A stretch of DNA of 6,437 nt from CBFGWV01 sp965652545 (GTDB lineage: Bacteria; Pseudomonadota; Gammaproteobacteria; Competibacterales; Competibacteraceae), in the NCBI GenBank assembly GCA_965652545.1, contig CBFGWV010000280.1:1-6437 (forward strand), given 5' to 3'. The notes under the pieces are model-generated. The model was not told the DNA's origin. It did not search any database and saw only the letters and a program-made list of their open reading frames with translations. The position numbers and the translations under genes were made by a program. Shown here one piece after another: positions 6,270-6,437 of this stretch; the first letter of the stretch is position 1; each line of letters starts with the position of its first letter.

Positions 6270-6292
6270 TCACATATTCGCTCGATATGTGA
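6270..6292. promoter_or_regulatory. 8-bp dyad, possible operator
   Basis: TCACATAT (6270-6277) and ATATGTGA (6285-6292) are exact reverse complements with a 7-base spacer. The A+T-rich, interrupted dyad between genes looks like a binding site for a dimeric regulator. It does not match the CRP (TGTGA-N6-TCACA) arrangement, since the half-sites are in the opposite order. It could serve the Roadblock gene or a gene to the right of the window. Confidence 0.35.
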
Positions 6293-6437
6293 TGCAATGT
6301 TCCCGTTGTGCAATTTTTGGTAAATGACCGTTAAGATCGAATGCGCTCACCAAGCCCAAGCCGCCGACGTATGAATGATAGCAACGCTGCGGATTTTTGC
6401 CGGATGGGTTCCGGTTTGGGAATGATCTCGGCGCTAG

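Larger units (their letters stand above)
6137..6437. other. AT-richer gene-poor region upstream of the Roadblock gene
   Basis: These 301 bases have about 48% GC, much lower than the neighbouring coding DNA. The ribosome binding site of the Roadblock gene is here (AAGGA, 6143-6147), and its promoter must be here or further right; no clear sigma-70 -35/-10 pair is visible. Two dyads lie at 6198-6242 and 6270-6292. Short open frames run off the right edge on both strands (plus from the ATG at 6371; minus ending at 6331 or 6270), but none has a good ribosome binding site or a recognisable protein. Confidence 0.6.

Noticed and set aside
6402..6410. GGATGGGTT as a second copy of the REP-like element
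   Set aside because: It shares 9 bases with the element at 140-171 but lacks the GTAG head and the ACCCATC second arm.
6270..6437. Minus-strand partial gene tails ending at 6331 or 6270
   Set aside because: The two open frames overlap, are only about 34 and 55 codons, show no recognisable protein and compete with a plus-strand frame; there is not enough sequence to support either.

Overview
The window is GC-rich, compactly coded bacterial DNA with five clear protein-coding genes and one small gene. The proteins (an Atm1-type ABC exporter, a FrnE-like DsbA protein, a TraB-domain membrane protein, an SSS-family symporter and a free-standing Roadblock/LC7 protein), together with the high GC content and strong G/C bias at third codon positions, suggest a proteobacterium, probably a gammaproteobacterium. 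No rRNA, tRNA, CRISPR array, transposase or phage gene is visible, and the taxonomic guess is an inference from gene content only.

Layout. Bases 1-228 hold no supportable gene, but contain two inverted repeats; the one at 140-171 looks like a REP/RAYT-type palindrome. On the minus strand, a 66-residue two-helix membrane protein (1701-1901) is followed by a sodium:solute symporter (229-1629); they probably share a transcript. A 158-base divergent spacer (1902-2059) separates this pair from a plus-strand cluster: TraB-domain protein (2060-3274), DsbA/FrnE-like thiol oxidoreductase (3278-3922) and Atm1/HMT1-type ABC half-transporter (3948-5780). These three are 3 and 25 bases apart and look like one operon. 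A 10-codon frame joins the last two through two ATGA overlaps. The exporter runs tail to tail into a minus-strand Roadblock/LC7 gene (5777-6136), and the two stop codons share the palindrome CTAG. The last 300 bases (6137-6437) are much richer in A+T (about 48% GC) and hold several dyads but no convincing gene.

How the genes may work together. The Atm1-type exporter keeps the residues that in relatives bind glutathione or its metal/persulfide conjugates. Its neighbour is a cytosolic CXXC thiol protein, and the first gene is a membrane-anchored member of a family suspected of metal-dependent hydrolase activity. A shared role in thiol, metal or redox stress is a reasonable inference, but nothing in the sequence proves it. 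The symporter pair and the Roadblock protein have no visible functional link to this cluster. I see no clear evidence of a wholly new system. The points most worth a second look are the TraB-FrnE-Atm1 cluster, the orphan Roadblock protein with its hairpin-rich flanks, the ATGA-ATGA mini-cistron and the small membrane protein paired with the symporter.
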